Assembly (NCBI RefSeq): GCF_025766255.1
Contig: NW_026516797.1
Location: forward strand, 1 to 64,000
Direction of reading: 5' to 3'
Source of the DNA: Zychaea mexicana
Taxonomy: Eukaryota; Mucoromycota; Mucoromycetes; Mucorales; Lichtheimiaceae
Length of the DNA stretch: 64,000 bases
The notes under the pieces are model-generated. The model was given only the letters and a program-made list of their open reading frames with translations, searched no databases and had not been told where the DNA came from. A program made the translations under genes and the position numbers. This document shows positions 48,919 through 60,614 of the stretch, piece after piece. The number at the start of each line of letters is the position of its first letter. The stretch's first letter is position 1.

Positions 48919-49814
48919 TTATCGAACGTATTTTACATTTCCTTTGTTAGATCTCTTTTCCATCTTGGCCTGACGTTTCGATTTGGATCCCTCTGCTCCT
49001 TTAGCAGAACCCTCTCCTCCAGATCTGTTCTGGCGAATATACGACAAGATCATTGGGAAAAGCTTGTAGCTAGCATATCCTGGAATCTATATAAAACGAA
49101 CGAGGGCAATATTAAAAGACAGGCCTCTTACCGCCAAGTAATAAACAAAAGGGATAAAAACGTACCACGAGGAAGGTATACCAAAATTTGGTGGAAACAA
49201 AGGCGACCATTATCTGCGTAAACCAAGTGACATAGATAATGTCAAACATGTATCTAGGAACGCAAAACCATATCGATCCTTTAGTTATCTCCCTCTCTTT
49301 TAACCTTTTTCCTTTCATTTCATCTCATCCCATCAAATAAATCCATTCGCTAAAACTTACGCAGTCAATCCTTCAGCATTCATATCATCACCACTCTTGA
49401 TCAGAGTGCCTGTTGCATCATAATACGGGCGGCCAGTGGTCTCAAGTGTGCTGTACATAAACATGGATACACCCGTCGTCAAGATATAAAGCGCGAGTTG
49501 TGCCGTGGTAAACGTGGGCCAGTTGTAGATAATACGATATCCAATGAACAAAAGCTAAACAGTGTGCATAAGTGACGTTTCTTTTCTTGGCAAGATTTCC
49601 TCCATCTCGCTCCCTTTTTTTCACCTCAGGACCAACTTACATGAACCACCATGAAACCTATACGAAGGTTATCCAAGATTTTGTTGTTCGCTATTGCGAG
49701 TTTCTTGGCTGATGCATTTGCCTGATGAAATTCAATGACATCGTTTACTTAGCTCCTTTTCCCTTTCCCTTGTGAAGTATGTTTGTGCATGCTAATAGAT
49801 TATGTACTGACCAT
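48919..49814 (-). CDS. SND2: SND2/TMEM208 ER membrane-targeting protein
   Basis: Five minus-strand exons (49814-49812, 49721-49641, 49554-49361, 49253-49166, 49086-48919) close in frame to 177 residues, the usual TMEM208/Snd2 length. The first coding exon is the ATG alone. ANASAKKLAIANNKILDNLR opens the protein, hydrophobic helices follow (GFMVVHLLFIGYRIIYNW, LALYILTTGVSMFMYSTLE), then GTLIKSGDDMNAEGLTAYMF, the block shared with human TMEM208, and two further helices. The tail is basic and Gly/Ser-rich (EGSKSKRQAKMEKRSNKG). The family acts in the SRP-independent route of membrane-protein insertion at the ER. All introns are GT-AG. Confidence 0.9.
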
Positions 49815-51286
49815 GGTATTAATAGAAGATTAACGAGGGTAAAGTAGTAGTAAGTTATTCGGTGTAATTTTTTTTGCGCGATCCTGCCCTTTTAAAGCTT
49901 TAATCGTAAAAGAAACTCAGCGTGTACTCTTTCATTTTTCACAGGCTCCCAAATGTGTTTGCAGCACAAAAGGGAATTGGTTCAGTAAAAAAGTGGCATT
50001 TAAGCTTTCAATGGAGTACACAGCTGGTACAACCCTGTCCTTCTTTGCTTTTCTTCACATTGCAAAAGTGCGTTGTGTGCTGATAAGTGTATAATTTCTC
50101 TAATGTCTATATATCCAGGCAACGTTTTTTAAAGGCTTCTTATTTCAGATGCACCAGCAGCGCTACTGGGTTAATATGCTTAAATGCTGATGCATACAGT
50201 ATCAACTTTGTTGTCTGACAACGCACTGATCCTATTTTCTTGGTCCATGCCAACTTGCTGTTACACAGCTGCCGTCTGGGTTACAGGATATCTTTCCAAA
50301 GACACCTTCCGTTCACTGATAACGACAGCTTGCCTTGTATTTGAAGTGCAAGCAATCCGTTACAAAGAGAGGCGATAAGCCCTATCTGGTTCATCCCTCT
50401 GTTTCTGTATATCATCATCATTGTAGCATGTGTATTTGAGTTAGATAACTTCCGCTAGTAATTCTGCTTCTTTACAATCATACACGCGGATCAAGAGAAC
50501 GACCTCCTGTTAGTAAACATGCATTTAATTCGGACAAACAAATTAAAGAAGCTCTTTCGCTATAAACACAAATGCAAGTTTCTATTCCTAAAGGACCTAA
50601 TGGTCTTATGTTGGAGTTGCTTTTGCATCTCTCTGCCTGCTGCTGCATTCTACTTAAGCCTAGAGGTGAATCCACATGATACTTATTCAGAAATGTTTGG
50701 TGCCCATGTGGATGGCAAGACTGGAGGCACTACGTACACTGCAGGAACAAATTAGGAATCTGACAGGTCGAACAATTTCGAGAAGAGTGAAACAATGGCT
50801 AATGTATTCGCAAGTGCCCTGGGCAAATTAATACCGAGAAGCAGCAATTTATCAGGATATTGACGTGTCTCATATGCGAATCTGATTTGTACATAGTCGA
50901 GGTTATACACTTTCAACCGCGTGCCAAGACTTGCAACAAGTTGGGTATTATGTAATACTGGCCAGCTGATGATGCCACACTGAGCAACTCTTGTCGAAAT
51001 GTGGCTACGAAACGACCGTCATCATCTCCATCCAGATTATGGCGTCAAGGCGTTTTTATATTTGGACCGGGCCTATGTATGTACTTTTATAATAAAAGGC
51101 AAGAACGTAGTTCCGGAGAACGTTCGATACGTAGGGGTATTCCAAGAAGAAGGGGTCCGTACAGAAATAGTACGCCACACCAATATTATTTAGTCACGGA
51201 ATAATTCAACCTCACTTCACTCTCGTCTTTTTTCTTCCCTACAATCCCTCCAACACTCTCCCCCTCTCCCTTCATTTCCTATTCTC
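49815..51286. other. Intergenic region, SND2 to NUS1
   Basis: Divergently transcribed neighbours. Short frames near 50184-50378 and 50519-50755 have no known domain. The last 70 bp are CT-rich (TTTTTTCTTCCCTACAATCC ... CCCCCTCTCCC), matching the pyrimidine-rich leaders seen at other genes. Confidence 0.45.
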
Positions 51287-52512
51287 ATGGCAGCAACGGT
51301 TACCGTAGTCGATACCACCGTCGCAACTTCAAAGCGATCGGCTACTGCTACTGCTACTGCTACTGCCACCGAACCATCACCACTGCCAGAACAACAACAA
51401 TCGACCAAGTTACTAACGGATCTGGAAACGGACCTAACGCCGACTCGATTGCCAAAAGAGAACAACAGCAACGTCGTAATCAATGCACTGTGCCGCATCA
51501 CACTTCACTTGATTCATCTTGCCTACCTAGCATTCATCATATACAAGAAACTACGAACCATGTTGCTCGACTTTTATCGTCATATCGTGATCGCGCATAA
51601 CAACGATATAGAGGAGTTTATTCGTTTCGACAAGGCACAACTGACCAAAATACCAAAACACCTGTCGATCCTGATATCCAGCGAATTATCTCTTGAACGC
51701 ACTCTAAAAGAATGGGAAACTATTGTAGATGATATCTGTCGAGTATCATGCTGGGCCTGGGAGTTTGGAATTGAGGAGCTGTCTGTCTTTGATGCATCAG
51801 GTAAAGTAATACAAATAATCATATGAAAAAGTTGGATATTAAATGCCTATTTTTTGACATATGATATTAGGCGAACTTAAGGCGTTAGGTATCGATGTCT
51901 ATAAACGTCAATCAACAATGCTACATCAATGGATAAGCGATAAGGAGAAACGCGGTATGATGATGAAGCCTTGTGCGAGAAATCAAGGAGAAACCGTTAA
52001 GGATATCATTGTGGGATTAACACAGTTTGGCTAGGTCTGAAATTCTCGATCATATCGGCTGACGACGGACGTCCTTCTATATCCCGAGCCGCTCAAAACA
52101 TTGCACGACAAAAGATACCCAGCGAAAAGATTGATATTGCATTGGTAGACGAATTTGTCCATGGTAAGCAATTGTGAATAGATCGAAGCATCGATATGCG
52201 TATTTATTAAACTGTTTTTTTTTTATACAGAATGCAGCGACATTTCAGACCCGGAGCTGATGCTCGTGTACGACGCATTGCCACATAGTTACATCTCATT
52301 GGATGGCTTTCCCCCCTGGCATATCCGCTTGACTGAATTCATGTATGTAATTGCGAGAGGGAGGGAAGGAGCATCGGATACAAATACTTATCCTGCGTCA
52401 TTTGTTGCCCCTTGCTTCTAGAAATAAGGGAACGTCCCACCGACTAGACTACTGGACACTATCCAGCACATTGTCCAAATATTCCAAGGTTGAGCAACGC
52501 TTTGGCCGATAG
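51287..52512 (+). CDS. NUS1: Nus1/NgBR, accessory subunit of dehydrodolichyl diphosphate synthase
   Basis: Exons 51287-51800, 51871-51972, 52035-52163, 52231-52342 and 52422-52512 close in frame to 315 residues. A Ser/Thr/Ala-rich N-terminus with the membrane segment LIHLAYLAFIIYKKL precedes the cis-prenyltransferase fold. The family features follow: IPKHLSILISSE, the FGIEELSVFDASGELKALG block, LKFSIISADDGRPSI, LDGFPPWHIRLTE and the closing YSKVEQRFGR, containing the RxG-type end needed for activity of the complex. With Rer2/Srt1 (DHDDS in animals) it makes dolichol precursors at the ER. Intron 2 was placed at 51973-52034 because reading straight through meets a TAG at about 52032-52034. Assignment is firm. 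Confidence 0.9.
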
Positions 52513-53020
52513 ACAAAATGGCCAAATCCTCTTCTTCCCCATATCCATCACCATTCACAACATTTCTCATTCATACGCAACACACCATATATATGTAGGC
52601 AATAGTACTACTATTTGGCAGATTGAAAAGTACCATGCTCACTACTGCTCAGAAGCAATTTAGGCCATTTTCCCTACTCCCTCTACCTCACCGCCCCCCT
52701 AACCTCTTCTCAACATTTATAGCACTGTACGTTCTCCATTGATTAAGGAGTACTATGCTCAACATCATAAATAAATGTTAGATGTTGAGAAAACGCCTAC
52801 CTCCTAATATATGATTGATGGTGTAATTTTTCATCCAGAAGAGTCAATGGCAGCGGTAGTTGAACTGTGACATAAATATACATGTATTCTACCATGTCAT
52901 TATCATATAAGATTGATTACGTCGCCCAGTAGGTCACAACCATCGCTACTCAGTTGACAAAGCTGCTGCTGACTAAACGAAACTAACAAACGTATTCGAA
53001 AGCGACTGGGTCTCTCAGTA
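52513..53020. other. No gene seen
   Basis: NUS1 3' region and AT-rich sequence without recognised features. Confidence 0.4.
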
Positions 53021-53866
53021 CAATGCGCGCTCGCTATAGTGTATTCGATATAGTGATATTTCAATTTGGTGATGGGTTTTTGGGGTCCAGAGTACATTAA
53101 GCCAGGAATTATTCTTATTCGCTATTGTGATATGTGGTATCAACCGTTAGATAGTGTACAGAGCAGACCAATATGTGGTATAATTTTATTTATTGGAAAA
53201 AAAGAAGCTAGTTCGCTTTGCACCGTTTACCTTTCGAAATTATAAGCATAAAAATCCGACTGTCCAGATCGTCTTCATCTACAATTGTATTTTAAAAGTG
53301 AAAAGTCGCTCCTATATTATCATACTGTACTTCCTCCCTCTTATATACTACATACTATGTAGTGGATTCCGTCCTTTTCTTTTTCGACAACTGTCTGTCC
53401 TTATCAGAGAAAATCCTGTGAGTCCTTATATGATATGCATTTACACCAGCCACTTATGAACGTACTCTAATATACCCTTGATTACCAGTTTGTTTATGTT
53501 TATACTAAACAATAATTGCAAGCTTTTGCCGCTTCGTGGTGAGTGATTGCTCTTTTTGAGTGCCGTTAGGGGTGTTGGACCCATCAATGATACGCTTGGA
53601 GCCAATCGTAATGCTGTCAGCTGTAATAAGACAAGATGATATTGGAAAATTAAAGTGAAAGATAGAATTTTGTGAGTTTTTATCATCACTAGTGGCAGGA
53701 CGAGACTCCAGAGCACCCTTTGCGCTTCTTTTGCGGAGTTCTCCAAATAGTAACATGGGACATCTATTCGCCGGATCTCATTGACAGAACTACAATTCGA
53801 TAGAGTTATTCGCTATAATAATGGGATTTTGGTCTTAATGATTACATAACTATAGCGAGAGTGTAG
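53021..53866. mobile_element. Candidate MITE with degenerate inverted ends
   Basis: The left end after TA (53019-53020) carries CTCGCTATAGT (53030-53040). The right end before TA (53867-53868) carries the inverse ACTATAGCGAG (53849-53859). Matching TCG.TATAG strings are repeated inside the ends. The flanking TA pair and the position beside another pogo-like end support a mariner/pogo relic, but the ends are imperfect and the interior has no transposase. Confidence 0.4.
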
Positions 53867-53886
53867 TACTATCATCTTGGACTATA

Positions 53887-53970
53887 CAGTGGAACCCCAC
53901 CGTCTTTTTGCAACAGCGGGAATACGTTTGAAAAGTTGCAGAATATGAGGATCTGCAAATCATGCTTGCA
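53887..53970 (+). repeat. Solo pogo-like inverted end
   Basis: After TA (53885-53886), CAGTGGAACCCC, then TTTTTGCAACAGCGGG and ATGAGGATCTGCAAATC parallel, in the same order, the left end of the element at 35413 (CAGTTGTACCCC, TTTTTGCAACCGAGGG, GTGAGGATTTGCAAGT). No matching opposite end was found within 1.5 kb, apart from a weak CGGGGGAAACACTGTG at about 54305. Confidence 0.6.
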
Positions 53971-55433
53971 CAAGTAAGATCAAAACCCGGAAAAGTACGA
54001 ATAGTAGCGCATACCAACCTAAGCAGGAGAACAAGATGTTAAAAAAGTGGAGTCTCGCCAGCAAGCCACTGTCAGTCATCGCTGAGTTTTGCTTCAGATG
54101 CTCAAGTTAAATATTGCTTTTGTGGTATTGGCTAGATGACAGAGTGATCAAAGATTAAGTATAAACCTTCAGTGGTTCTCCGTTCAATTACTGTCTCAAT
54201 AGTTTTGATCTTTCATGTATGTAATTGTGCTTAAATCTTCCCCGCTTTGTGTCAACCCTCAGCTTTTTCAACACTTTTCAGTCCTTCGTGCAGGTTATAT
54301 TTAAGCGGGGGAAACACTGTGAAATTTAATGTGAAATAAATGGATGACCTAGATGCGCTCGGAAATGCATATTTTACAGCCATATAACTGCACCTCAACA
54401 ATTGAAGAGGACATATCGTTTTGCTATGCTTATGCGTCTATTGTTCCTGAAAAGCTGTGAGTATCTGCTCATATACGTGAATGGATAGAAATCTATCTAT
54501 TTTGTTCTAATCTACACTGATCGAACGCTTTTTATTTCTATCTTGAAAAGTCCTTAAATGTGCTTCTTGTTCCTCGCTCTATTTCTTGTCGAAATGTGCA
54601 TCTCTAACGAGCTGATTTTGGCTCATGTGTTGACTTGTGCCATCTTCCCTGAAGACCAGCATTATGCTATGTTATTACTCCCAAGGGGTATTCCCACACG
54701 AGCACCTCGGTTTTAGCAACGCTGATTCTATCTCGGCATGGTCCCTTGTATGGCTTTCAAAAGATCCTCACCATTTTTTGCATTCATTCTTTCATCAATA
54801 CTGTACATGGCTCGTCAGGGGGTCGACGTATACTATCGGTGATAAAGTCATTGACATTGAAGGTCCCCAACGTTTTGTCCGGCTCGCATTTCGAGATAGT
54901 GTTGATACCAACCTATCATTAGGTTATTATTGAATCAAACCATTGTGCCTTACAAAATGACTCTACGTCGTGTTTCCTTAGTATTTTGTTACAGGACACC
55001 CTGGGTCCACTCAAACGGGAATTTGTACAATTAATTTCATTGTTACTATGTACGCAGGCGATGGTTGATTCAGGGGCACTTCGCAAAAATATTTTCCCGG
55101 TTTTCTCAGGGATTACCAACCTCTTTTACCACACAAACAAAAGCGAATTAACCTTACATGGTCATGCCGTCGATCCATGATGCGGGGTAAAGAAGCGAAC
55201 TAGACAGCAGTATCAGAGTTCACACATAAAAATCAGTGGGAAAAAAATATTTCCTTTATATCTGCATTAGTCATTACTTCCCTTGTCGCTTTGCCTCCGC
55301 TTGAACACTCTTTTTGTTATTCTGCGAACCTCCATCTTCCCCGCGTAAAAAACACGCTTAAAATTTCTTTCTCTTCCTTTTTTAATTCGCTTTTCTTTTC
55401 TTCTATCATACAGACAGCAAATTCTCGATAAAC
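53971..55433. other. Gene-poor region before the acyl-CoA ligase
   Basis: AT-rich, with two unrecognised frames (54637-54933, 54986-55180), and a pyrimidine-rich leader (TTTCTTTCTCTTCC near 55365) just upstream of the next start. Confidence 0.4.
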
Positions 55434-57653
55434 ATGGTTATTTACAAGTCGGCTTGCGATCCTATCACAATTCCCAATTTGGATTTATACACCTTCTTGT
55501 TTCAAGACAACAAGTACAACACCTCTCGTTCTCGAGACGCTCCCAGAGTCATTGATGGTGCCACCGGCAAATCGCTGTCATTCAATCAAATATTTGACCT
55601 TTCTGGCCGGATTGCTACTGGATGGAAGGAAAAGGTTGGATTAAAGAAGAAGGATGTGGTCGCAGTGTATGCACCCAACCAGTACGATCATTCCGTCTTG
55701 TACTTCTCGCTTCTCGCCGCAGGATGCACTGTTACACCTGGGTAAGCCGTCTATTATGGATCCATTGGGAAGATGCGGGGAAAAAGGAGTCAAGATGATG
55801 AGAACTGACATGGAGCTCTTTATGTATACAGAAACTCAGACTATACCGAAGGTAGTATAAGGGACAGATAGCAAATATGGATGATGGTAGCGACAGACAA
55901 GCTGATAATAACCTCTGTTTTGCGTATATCGCCAGACGAGTTCCATCATCAAATCCATACGGCAAGTGCCAAAGCCATTGTCACCATCCCGGAACTGCTC
56001 CCGGTTCTGACCAAAGTAGCAGCGAAAAACAATATTCCCAGCGAACGCATCTTTGTGTTCCGTGGCAACGAGACAACGACTGTTCCTTCCTTCTACACAC
56101 TCGCCGAGGGCAGTAAGCATATTGGCCACCCCGTTCAAGGCATCGATACCCATGACGTTGCCTTCATTTGCTTTTCCAGCGGCACCACCGGATTAGCCAA
56201 GGGCGTCATGCTCAGCCATCATAACTTTATTGCACAATGTCTTCAGGTCACCAACTTTGACGCCAATGCCAACATTGGCACTGACATTCTGCTTGGCTTC
56301 TTGCCTTTTTTCCATATTTTCGGTTTGACCAACTTGGTGCTCGGTTCGTTCTATCGTGCCACCCCGCTTGTTATCATGGCCAAGTATGATTTGGAAAAGT
56401 TCTGTCAATTGGTGGAGAAATACAAGGTGACGAACGTCAGTATCGTGCCACCAGTGGGTAAGTAGTATATGATGATTGTCACCAAAACGGCCGAGAGAGA
56501 GAGAGAGTGTGTGTGTGTGTGTGTGTGGAAAGGCGTGAATTACAAGCGTGTTAATGACCTTGTTTTTGTTTTCTCCAGCTGTTCATCTCGGTAAAAGTCC
56601 GATTGTCGACAAGTACGATTTGAGTACTCTTCGTGTCCTTGGTTGTGGTGCTGCTCCCCTCGGCCGTGAACACATTGAAGCTCTTCAACGACGCATTCCT
56701 GCAGCTGTAAAGCAAGGGTAAGCCCGCCTTATTTATGCCATGTAATCAATGGTTAATTTAAACAGTCATGGTATTGACAATATATCCTTTATGTGATGAC
56801 AGATACGGAAGCACTGAAAGCTGCGCTGGCGTAGTCTATCAGCGTGTTGGTATCAGTCCCGCTGGTTCCATCGGGTACCTCACAGCCAACACGGAGCTCA
56901 AAATAATAGACCTGGAGGGAAATGGTATGGATCCGTGAAGAGACCAAGTGATAGCACACGATTAATCTCTTACAGTATACACTAACAACCTGCCGGTGGC
57001 GGCAATGATATTTCACCATAGAACTTGGCGATGATCAAGAAGGTGAAGTTCTCCTTCGGGGACCTGCAATGATGTTAGGCTATTTAAACAACCCCAAGGC
57101 AAATGCAGAAACGTTTACCGAGGACGGCTGGATGAAAACCGGTGATGTGGGAAAATTCAATAGCAAGATTGGCGAGTTCTTTATTACTGATCGTCTAAAG
57201 GAGCTCATCAAGTACAAGGGCTTTCAAGTTGCTCCAGCCGGTAATCTGAAACAATATTTTCTTGTCGTGGTGAAATTGTGCTTGTGGTGAGAACAGTATT
57301 TGCTAACTTTCAAGAACGTATATTATTGTACAGAGCTTGAGTCACTTCTTATGGGTCATGAACAAGTGGCTGACTGCTGCATTGTGGGTGTGTACGATTC
57401 TTCACAAGCTACTGAACTTCCTCGAGCCTATGTTGTCCTTCAAGCTACTGCTCAACCCACCGAAAACATGGCCAAGGATATCATGGATTATGTTGCACGT
57501 AATGTAGTGAATTACAAACGACTCCGCGGTGGTGTTCGGTTTGTTGATGCTATCCCAAAGAATGCCAGTGGCAAGATTTTGCGTCGTGAGGTGAAGAAGT
57601 GGATCAAGGCCGAACAAGAGGAGGAGGCTGCTAGTATTCGAGCCAAGTTATAA
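55434..57653 (+). CDS. 4-coumarate/long-chain acyl-CoA ligase-like, AKL end
   Basis: Seven exons (55434-55741, 55832-55851, 55936-56457, 56579-56717, 56803-56924, 57022-57240, 57334-57653) close in frame to 549 residues. Exon 2 is only 20 nt and encodes most of GNSDYTE. ANL-superfamily motifs appear in order: [20 protein letters not shown] (phosphate loop), YGSTESCAG (A5), [12 protein letters not shown] and [20 protein letters not shown] (A7-A8 hinge), and [14 protein letters not shown] with the catalytic Lys (A10). The family activates carboxylic acids as adenylates and transfers them to CoA. The end AKL fits a type-1 peroxisomal signal, so fatty-acid or aromatic-acid activation in peroxisomes is likely; the exact substrate cannot be told. 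A GA/GT microsatellite lies in intron 3. Confidence 0.92.
56493..56527. repeat. GA/GT dinucleotide microsatellite in intron 3
   Basis: A run of GA units followed by GT units, inside the acyl-CoA ligase intron. Such tracts are usually length-variable between strains. Confidence 0.9.
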
Positions 57654-60102
57654 AAAGAAAGGATTGTTATATATTGTGAAAATATTTAAAACGGGTCAGC
57701 TATGATGGTGAGCACCCCTTCCTTTGGCCAACGTTTTGTTGTAGTCCATGTTCATATTAATCATATTATTAGAGGATAAAGCAAGTTTACCATAGATTTT
57801 TTTTAATCCACATCCCTACCATCCTCAGTACTATATACTATAAACACCATTTCGTTCCATCTCGTTTTAAAGAGACAAATTGATCAACACTGCAACCAAA
57901 GTGCAAAAGGCGATACTGTATGTCAGTGGTATCAAAGTGGGACCAGTAATATAAAAAATTATCCCGCCATTCTCTCCATGTATCATAGAAACGATGCCAA
58001 AAGTACGTGGTCTAAACAACAAAAGGAAAGTAATCATTTCTTCCAAAAATATTGGTCTTAGTGTGTACGCTAAATACCTAATGCAGTCGACCCCTTTTAA
58101 ATCACACCCGTTAGCGCCCAATCCTATCGAAGTTTCTATAGCTATCCAACAAGCATGAACGGCAGAGATACTAGTAAAACTTGTTCTCGCTAACTTTAAC
58201 CCTTACTATTTCCACACGAAGTTTGACATTTTACGCTATGAAACTATTGGTGGTCTACTGTAAGAACACTGTTCATACTCAAGTAGCTACTTATTATCAT
58301 CACTCTCTAGATTAAATCAATTCCGGTAATTAAAAGGTAATATACACTTTACTTTTGAAAATTATAATCTACAATAATACAGCGCTAATGGGTATCACTA
58401 ATAATTAGATAGGCAGACCAAAGATTGCTCTAATGAATGAACAGTCAATTTAGCATATGTACACTATGGAATATGATGCTGAGTATGTCATATGACATGT
58501 TATCCGGTCACTTGCAGAGATGAACCAGCATCATATTCCTTCTTCAGATCAAGAGTTTTAATCTTGCCATCTTTTGGGATAGTTCTTCGTCCGGACATGC
58601 TGCACTCATCCGCTCCATTGCGACGGTTATCGCCTCGAGGTAGCACGGCATACAGCACAGACGATATACTCCGACTTTGACGGGATATCTTACATAATCA
58701 ATATCCACCTCATCCCAAGGATCGCATGTGATGGTCGTTGTGGTTGCCCGAAAAAACGTGCCATAAGTGCGGACGAGAAAAAGAGCAGGATAAAGAACGA
58801 TGGTGTTAGAGTCAAAAACGTGACGATGCTGAGGGCGGCAGTGGGGGAATGAACAGGGTGGCGTATGAGAGTCGAGGATAGTACAATATCGGAATTATAA
58901 TACAACTAGTAGATGGGGCTGAAGAAAGACATTGACGGGCAATGCTAGCACGTAAGTGAAGGGTGAATTTTGGGATAAAGAGCAGGCGACGTCGTTGACA
59001 GCGGTAATGAAGTGCATGCCCAAGGGAATGAAAAGAACGGTGGTGGTTGTGCATAGTATGGTAGTAACAATTGATGGTGGCAGTGGCAGGTATGTATCGT
59101 AATTTCAGGCTCACTGACTTGTTCTTTTTCGTCTTCATCAGCAAATCCGGAGCTGCAAGGGCAGGTTGAGCAGCGGCCTCGTAATCAAGTGCGTCTCCAG
59201 CAGCCAAGCAGTAATCCGTAAGACGACGTGATTGGAAAGACAACGACACCGGAGTGGATGATGATTGCGACACAGTTCACAGATACAAGGAAAACCTGAG
59301 CATAGACATCACCAAAGACGCAGGAAATCGGCTACGAGCTAGCTGGACGATGCTGGAGATGCCAAAGGCCGCATGCAGGGAGCGTGCACAATGCGGCACA
59401 CAGAAGTTGAATGATGAGCGGGCACAACAGCAGGAAATACAGCAAGATCACGACTGCGGTGGACATGGTAACGGAGAGAAACTCGTGAACGGGCTTGAGC
59501 ACAAAAATTTCAATGACACTGTAAACCACAAAATTTGCCGGTTTCTATGCAGTGTGATGTGTTAAGATACGCTTCAGTCTCGGTGCTGTGTATATTACTT
59601 GTAGGCACCGATAGGAAATGGATACAAATATGAGAAGTATGATATATAATATACATTGGCTGCGCTTGCCAAATGTAAAAGCTGGAACTCTGATAGCGAC
59701 GATTATGACCATTTATCTATGTAGTCTTGCCAACACCTGCGGACGATTAACGTTTTCTGCGAGGACCAATAGCGTCCGCTTAGACCATTTGCATTTGTGT
59801 GAGGGTTGTATCAACTGATGCGTGTACAGCTACCACCGCCTATTTATCCTATCCGGAACGACCGCCTGCGTGTTTCGCCAGTAAATATTGTCCCGTACAG
59901 TCAAAAACTATGATCTATTATCTATGCGTTTGTTTTAAAACATATCTTTTCATATGTGTCTAATGCGTGGTATTGAATGCGAGATTATGGAGGAGAAGCG
60001 AAAGAATTAAAAATAAACTAATGTTGAACTTCTAGTAGGATTTCATAGGTAGCAGAATACATACTGTAACACAAACTGCTTGTTCATTCATGATAACGGG
60101 TT
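57654..60102. other. No secure gene; hydrophobic minus-strand frames
   Basis: Minus-strand frames at 57867-58121 (FGIVSMIHGENGGIIFYITG...), 58690-59273 and 59332-59529 (STAVVILLYFLLLCPLII) are strongly hydrophobic and might be exons of a multi-spanning protein. I could not join them in frame, and no family was recognised. They may be relics. Confidence 0.3.
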
Positions 60103-60446
60103 CTTTGTAGCAGTATGTTTGCATCCAAAGCCAGCACAGAAAACAGTTCCTATAATAACGACATCCAATACATCCAAAAGGCCAGGCTGTTCGTCGAAAA
60201 TAAAGAAAAGCCGAAGCGATTCCGTTCATGCACATCAGCCTACCGGGACCTGCAGGGGTAAGTTGTACGTAGATCAAGTAGTTTTTCATACAAATGTATT
60301 CAAGTCCATTACCACCAATGCAGCATAATTTAAATGATAGTGGTACCGGCATGACGACAAAGTTGGCCACATGCGGTGTATTAATCTGTGCCCTACTGGT
60401 TGCTGCAGTTGAAGTTGCAAAGTTGGTCTCAGAGCGCATTCCTTCG
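60103..60446 (+). pseudogene. Possible gene fragment cut by repeat copy C
   Basis: A coding-like exon (about 60118-60256, ...YNNDIQYIQKARLFVENKEK) ends at a GTAAGT. It can be joined in frame via an acceptor near 60340 to GTGMTTKLATCGVLICALLV (a hydrophobic helix) and AKLVSERIPS, where homology to the repeat flank begins (60447). No family was recognised. The join is speculative. Confidence 0.25.
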
Positions 60447-60614
60447 GTGTACCTTTATGAAGGTAGCACTAGAGTGATCATTCTTCTATATTTCGCAAGT
60501 AGTTCTTTTGTTCTAGGAAGAAGATTGCGATGATGGCAAAAAGGATTTGGAAAAGACATGTTTATTTTTTATGGTAATATAAGCTTCTAGTAGTAAAATT
60601 ATATTTAAAGAATC
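60447..60614 (-). repeat. Flank shared with copy A
   Basis: Inverse match to 2054-2205, absent beside copy B. It starts at GTGTACCTT. Confidence 0.65.

Noticed and set aside
50519..50755. 78-codon plus-strand frame between SND2 and NUS1
   Set aside because: Hydrophobic stretch only, no homology recognised and no neighbouring exon.
54290..54330. Possible right partner (CGGGGGAAACACTGTG) for the solo pogo end at 53887
   Set aside because: Match too weak and not flanked by a clear TA duplicate.
58690..59529. Hydrophobic minus-strand frames resembling a multi-spanning protein
   Set aside because: They lie in different frames and could not be joined by GT-AG introns; kept only as a note in the feature list.
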